Below are positions 63,935 through 64,000 of a stretch of DNA of 64,000 bases, in pieces; positions within the stretch are counted from its first letter, which is position 1, and every line of letters starts with the position of its first letter. The notes beneath the pieces are model-generated. The model was not told the origin of the DNA, did not search any database, and saw only the letters and a program-made list of their open reading frames with translations. This DNA comes from Neobacillus thermocopriae (lineage in GTDB: Bacteria; Bacillota; Bacilli; Bacillales; Cytobacillaceae): NCBI RefSeq assembly GCF_010975035.1, contig NZ_JAAIUV010000020.1, positions 1 to 64,000 of the forward strand, given 5' to 3'. Both the position numbers and the translations under genes were made by a program.

Positions 63935-63995
63935 TTGAAGAGCCTTTACAAATGCCGTATAATGGTTTTATAAACCGGTTTAGTAAATCGTTTTA
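63935..63995 (+). promoter_or_regulatory. Promoter with tandem KdgR-type operators at the window edge
   Basis: TTGAAG (63935-63940), 17 bases, TATAAT (63958-63963), then TAAACCGGTTTA (63971-63982) and TAAATCGTTTTA (63984-63995) with the same 13-base step as at 59041. The gene it drives lies beyond the window and probably belongs to the same sugar-acid regulon. Confidence 0.72.
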
Positions 63996-64000
63996 TTTTT

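Overview
The window reads as chromosomal DNA of a low-GC, endospore-forming member of the Bacillaceae. The evidence is the strong GGAGG ribosome binding sites, frequent TTG/GTG starts, CcpA-type cre sites, Fur-, LutR- and YodB-like operators, ComK, a Spo0E-family protein, an HPr kinase and an immune-inhibitor-A protease. No rRNA, tRNA or CRISPR array was seen.

Layout. 0-2.8 kb: the end of an IS1182-type transposase and an LprI-domain membrane protein. 2.8-4.7 kb: a group II intron, probably class C, behind a terminator hairpin, with its maturase broken by a stop and a frameshift. 4.8-13.7 kb: a lactate/glycolate block, lutP-glcD-glcF on the minus strand and lutR, lutA-lutB-lutC on the plus strand. 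Two identical 13-bp palindromes and a cre site tie these into one regulon. 13.9-16.2 kb: a 28-residue membrane peptide, a ComK protein and a small sigma factor. 16.4-19.7 kb: a secreted two-cysteine protein followed by a lipoprotein and an ABC transporter. 20.2-24.0 kb: an ascorbate-type PTS (PRD regulator with fused EIIA, EIIB, EIIC). 24.6-30.3 kb: InhA metalloprotease, an ABC-2 exporter and an anchored protein of unknown role.

30.5-35.4 kb is an accessory, decaying stretch. It holds a DUF1659-DUF2922-YvrJ mini-operon, a GNAT gene framed by inverted repeats, two or three broken small genes, and tandem repeats of about 80 bp. 35.4-39.3 kb: a Fur-boxed efeO-efeB-efeU iron-uptake operon. A second array of the 80-bp repeats lies at 40.0 kb, before a chemotaxis receptor (40.4-42.4 kb). 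42.7-47.6 kb: a YodC-like nitroreductase with a YodB-like operator pair, an internally duplicated membrane protein, a DNA-binding-like protein, a maltose acetyltransferase relic with four TGA stops, and a YitT-family protein. 48.6-57.4 kb is a signalling cluster: FapA/DUF342 protein, two LytTR response regulators, a hybrid histidine kinase, a Spo0E-like phosphatase and a frameshifted MHYT-PAS-GGDEF-EAL protein. 57.6 kb: a long dispersed hairpin repeat. 57.9-64.0 kb: a second-type HPr kinase and a 2-keto-3-deoxygluconate (KDG) operon (isomerase-like, kdgK, MFS transporter, kdgA, kdgR) with duplicated KdgR-type operators.

The most notable unexplained signal is a promoter-like module, CCCCCCTGWCCTTTT-N11-CCCTATATAGAGG on the minus strand. 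It occurs with identical spacing upstream of two unrelated genes at 31.3 and 45.95 kb and suggests a shared alternative sigma factor. At least five genes carry disabling mutations, so a read-level check of those positions would be informative.
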